From JAOUFP01 sp963801505 (lineage in GTDB: Bacteria; Nitrospirota; Thermodesulfovibrionia; Thermodesulfovibrionales; UBA6898), in the NCBI GenBank assembly GCA_963801505.1, contig CAWDEY010000016.1, positions 248,001-312,000 of the forward strand: a stretch of DNA of 64,000 nucleotides, given 5' to 3'. Numbering within the stretch: position 1 is the stretch's first letter; every line of letters begins with the position of its first letter. Positions 61,871 to 64,000 of this stretch are shown piece by piece. The notes beneath the pieces are model-generated. The model was given only the letters and a program-made list of their open reading frames with translations. It was not told where the DNA came from and did no database searches. Both the position numbers and the translations under genes were made by a program.

Positions 61871-62859
61871 GGAGAAACCCCGGGATAGGAATAAGACGCA
61901 TTCTCCCTGAATTCATTTATCAACTCCAGCATCTCCTCTTCGGTCTTCGCTCTGAAGACTCTCTCCTTCAGGGGCTTCACGTCACGGAAACCCTTTGTAT
62001 ACCAGACAAAGAGCTTCCGGAACACTACAGGCGCCGGCGCAGGTCCGTGTATTGCAGTTATTGATCTTAGATGTGCAGCCATTATATCAGACACCTCCTG
62101 TCTTTGCGGTCTTGCCGGCAGAATCCCGGTCCTCAGAAACTCTTCAGTTTCTCTGAATATCCAGGGGTTCCCGAGCGCGCCCCGCGCAATCGCAACACCG
62201 TCACAGCCTGTCTCATCAAACATCTTTTTTACATGCGAAGCAGAGAAGACATCACCGCTGCCTATAACAGGGATATCAAGAGCTTCCTTTACCTCTCTGA
62301 TGATATTATAATCAACCCTGCCGCTGTATCCCTGGGACCTTGTACGGCCGTGGATAAACAGTCCATGAATTCCGGCATCCTGGGCGTAAAGCCCCACTTC
62401 CCGGGCATTCATTGATTTTTCATTCCAGCCGGCCCGGATCTTTACCGTGATCGGGACATCGCTATGTTCAACAATCGCCTTGAGTAACTGTCCAAGTTTA
62501 TGGGGCTCCTTCATCATGCCGGCCCCCTCCCCCTTAGACGTCACTTTTTTCACCGGGCAGGCTGCATTAAAATCTATAATGTCGTATTCATATTTCCGGA
62601 CAATATCGAGCGCCCTTAGTATGAACTCCACGTCAGTGCCCAAAAGCTGTATACCCAGGGGCCTGTCCTCCGGGCGGGCAACGATCATCTTTTCCGTCTT
62701 CTTGTTTTCATAGACAAGGGCCTTGGCGCTGGTCATCTCGACAAAAGCGAGTTCACAGCCGTACCTGCGGCAGACCATACGAAACGGCAGGTCAGTAATA
62801 CCTGCCATGGGTGCAAGGACAAAAGGCAAATTAAGGGTCAACGGACCGATCTTCAGCAT
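61867..62859 (-). CDS. dusB: tRNA-dihydrouridine synthase
   Basis: An FMN enzyme that reduces uridines in the tRNA D loop. N-terminal LAPMAGITDLPFRMVCRRYG, catalytic Cys in DFNAACPVKKVTSKGEGAGM, FIHGRTRSQGYSGRVDY, FMN-phosphate VIGSGDVFSASHVKKM and GVAIARGALGNPWIF. At 330 residues it is typical of DusB. Confidence 0.94.
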   Translation of the reverse strand: MLKIGPLTLNLPFVLAPMAGITDLPFRMVCRRYGCELAFVEMTSAKALVYENKKTEKMIVARPEDRPLGIQLLGTDVEFILRALDIVRKYEYDIIDFNAACPVKKVTSKGEGAGMMKEPHKLGQLLKAIVEHSDVPITVKIRAGWNEKSMNAREVGLYAQDAGIHGLFIHGRTRSQGYSGRVDYNIIREVKEALDIPVIGSGDVFSASHVKKMFDETGCDGVAIARGALGNPWIFRETEEFLRTGILPARPQRQEVSDIMAAHLRSITAIHGPAPAPVVFRKLFVWYTKGFRDVKPLKERVFRAKTEEEMLELINEFRENASYSYPGVSP

Positions 62860-62910
62860 AGGTTATTTTATATGGAATATACGGAGAGGTCAAACAACAA
62901 GAAAGCGTAA

Positions 62911-63068
62911 GCGTTCAGCGCATCAGCCATCAGACGCATCAGCAATAAGCTATCAGCTAAAAACATAATTTGCGCGACCACTGGCTAGTTAGAGTCTTGG
63001 TAATTGTCTTTTTTGGCCTTTGTCTTGCTGAAAGCTGACCGCTGAAAGCTGAGAGCTGAACTATTACG
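62911..63068. repeat. TCAGC-type composite repeat
   Basis: GCGTTCAGCGCATCAGCCAT, AGCAATAAGCTATCAGCTAA then CATAATTTGCGC, and at the other end TTGCTGAAAGCTGACCGCTG then CTGAACTATTACGA. The ends match, inverted, the outer parts of 8779-9140. It fills the dusB-pgk gap. Confidence 0.65.
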
Positions 63069-63077
63069 ATTAAACTT

Positions 63078-64000
63078 TTATTGCGTTTTCCCCATCCCCA
63101 TTAGCGCCTGCACCGGCTTCAGTCCGTATGGGCTGCCCTGCTCTATTGCTGTGAGCACTGTACCGCCGCCTGTAAAGAAATAATAATTGGCATTGTCCAT
63201 CACTGAAAGATACAGGCCGGGACAGAGACTCTTGAACTCCTGGAGCGTGTCGCCGCCGCCGTACATCTTGATACCTGTGCTGTTGCGGTCAATCGCGTGA
63301 TCGAGCGCCTCTGAGCCTGCTGAAAAATGTGGTGTATAGCCCATCACGGCGTTTACGAATATGGTCTTTGCCGTGCCTATGGCATTTGCGACAGCAGCAT
63401 CCTCAAAGGACTTCGGGTCAATATCAAGGATATAGTTATATGACTTGCCGGGCCTGAAATCCTCCGTCGAGACAGTCCTGTATCTGCCCTCAACGCGCTC
63501 TTGAAGGACATCAGACTCAACAATATAAGGAAGCTCCACTATCTTGCTGTCCGCCCTGTCTTTTTCAACAAGCTCTCTTGCCAGTTTTATATCGTCCTCA
63601 GAAACACCTTTTATCTTAATGTCATATTTTGCGCACAGGAAGGTGTTGTAAATCACTCCGCCGAGGATGAGGCGGTCGACCTTTTCATAGATCGCGTAAA
63701 GGGGCTTTATCTTGGTGTCATACTTTGAACCTGCAACCACGGCTATAAAAGGCCTTTCAGGGTTTAGCACCCTGCTTAGGTTCATGATCTCCTGCTGCAT
63801 CAGGAAACCCGCATAAGAGGGGAGGTGTCTCGTAATGTCAAAGGTCGATGCGTGGGCCTGCCATGATCCAAAGGCATCATTAATATATATGTCGGCCAGG
63901 CCTGCGAGCTGGAGCGCGAAATTCTCCCTTATACTGCCCTTGCCTTCCTCGCCATTAAACCACCGCGTATTTGGCAGATAGATTCCTCCTGTCTTTCTTT
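63078..64000 (-). CDS. pgk: Divergent phosphoglycerate kinase, N-terminus outside window
   Basis: The open frame continues to the window edge beyond the internal ATG at 63800: LPNTRWFNGEEGKGSIRENF, INDAFGSWQAHASTFDI, VVAGSKYDTKIKPLY, MYGGGDTLQEF, FFTGGGTVLTAIEQG. These align with PGK landmarks, but with changes: DAFGSWQAHAS for the usual DAFGTAHRAHAS, NAVMG for NGPMG. It makes ATP from 1,3-bisphosphoglycerate if active; the changed residues suggest a PGK paralogue or divergent branch. Confidence 0.8.
   Translation of the reverse strand, partial: RKTGGIYLPNTRWFNGEEGKGSIRENFALQLAGLADIYINDAFGSWQAHASTFDITRHLPSYAGFLMQQEIMNLSRVLNPERPFIAVVAGSKYDTKIKPLYAIYEKVDRLILGGVIYNTFLCAKYDIKIKGVSEDDIKLARELVEKDRADSKIVELPYIVESDVLQERVEGRYRTVSTEDFRPGKSYNYILDIDPKSFEDAAVANAIGTAKTIFVNAVMGYTPHFSAGSEALDHAIDRNSTGIKMYGGGDTLQEFKSLCPGLYLSVMDNANYYFFTGGGTVLTAIEQGSPYGLKPVQALMGMGKTQ

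Noticed and set aside
1..64000. CRISPR arrays, rRNA genes, riboswitches, prophage
   Set aside because: No regularly spaced identical repeats, rRNA segments, recognisable aptamer cores or phage structural genes were seen.

Overview
The window reads as a chromosomal segment of a Gram-negative, heme-rich bacterium. Small multiheme CxxCH proteins, a PPi-linked pyruvate phosphate dikinase, DUF3786 and DUF1573 proteins, a bactofilin/M23 pair and dense c-di-GMP machinery together resemble Nitrospirota (Thermodesulfovibrionia-like) or deltaproteobacterial lineages. This taxonomic reading is inference; no rRNA gene is present.

Layout. 0-6 kb: a partial secreted protein, a class A penicillin-binding protein and a large PAS-rich hybrid histidine kinase, all on the minus strand. 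6-9 kb: a double PilZ protein, then tRNA-Ser(CGA), tadA, tRNA-Arg(ACG), a DUF2155 lipoprotein and tRNA-Ser(GCT). 9-11.5 kb: an iscR-tusA-iscS-iscU operon with an IscR-type operator. 11.5-16.5 kb: an accessory island with two paralogous toxin-antitoxin operons, a DDE insertion sequence and a frameshifted unknown gene. A ~52 bp direct repeat brackets the TA/IS part. 16.6-20.4 kb: greA-pyrK-pyrD-SAM hydrolase and a zinc-ribbon protein. 20.7-24.7 kb: three redox genes (two flavoproteins and one Fe-S protein), all broken by several frameshifts. 25-36 kb: argS, ilvE, a triheme cytochrome, guaB-guaA, ispA-dxs, tlyA. 36-42.8 kb: der, a heme-binding HD-GYP protein, several tiny genes, a kinase-fold protein and a universal stress protein. 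42.9-53.2 kb: an aminotransferase-fold protein lacking its PLP lysine, a degenerate GGDEF-like gene, ppdK, bactofilin/M23/purM, surE, a flavoprotein and pcm. 53.3-55.9 kb: a 5'-truncated RHS protein ending in a peptidoglycan-active toxin-like domain, a candidate immunity gene cut by an IS3 fragment, and that fragment. 56-64 kb: DUF3786, secreted proteins, cytochrome, DUF155, a YkgJ-like gene, tandem Usp, dusB and a divergent pgk that runs off the edge.

Main discovery candidate: the DUF1573 gene at 57473-57856 (-) has an in-frame UGA exactly where the family has the first Cys of its SCGCT motif. A hairpin of bacterial SECIS geometry follows directly, so this is a probable selenoprotein. A second secreted-protein gene (40473-40829) also has an in-frame UGA followed by a hairpin, with a weaker case.

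Signalling theme: PilZ-PilZ, HD-GYP and degenerate GGDEF proteins suggest an elaborate c-di-GMP network, one branch of it probably sensing through a periplasmic c-type heme. Intergenic DNA is full of dispersed repeats of at least five families, some nested.

Quality caveat: more than a dozen genes carry apparent single-base frameshifts, nearly all equivalent to one extra base. They may be consensus errors rather than true pseudogenes, so 'pseudogene' entries below mean 'frame broken in this sequence'.
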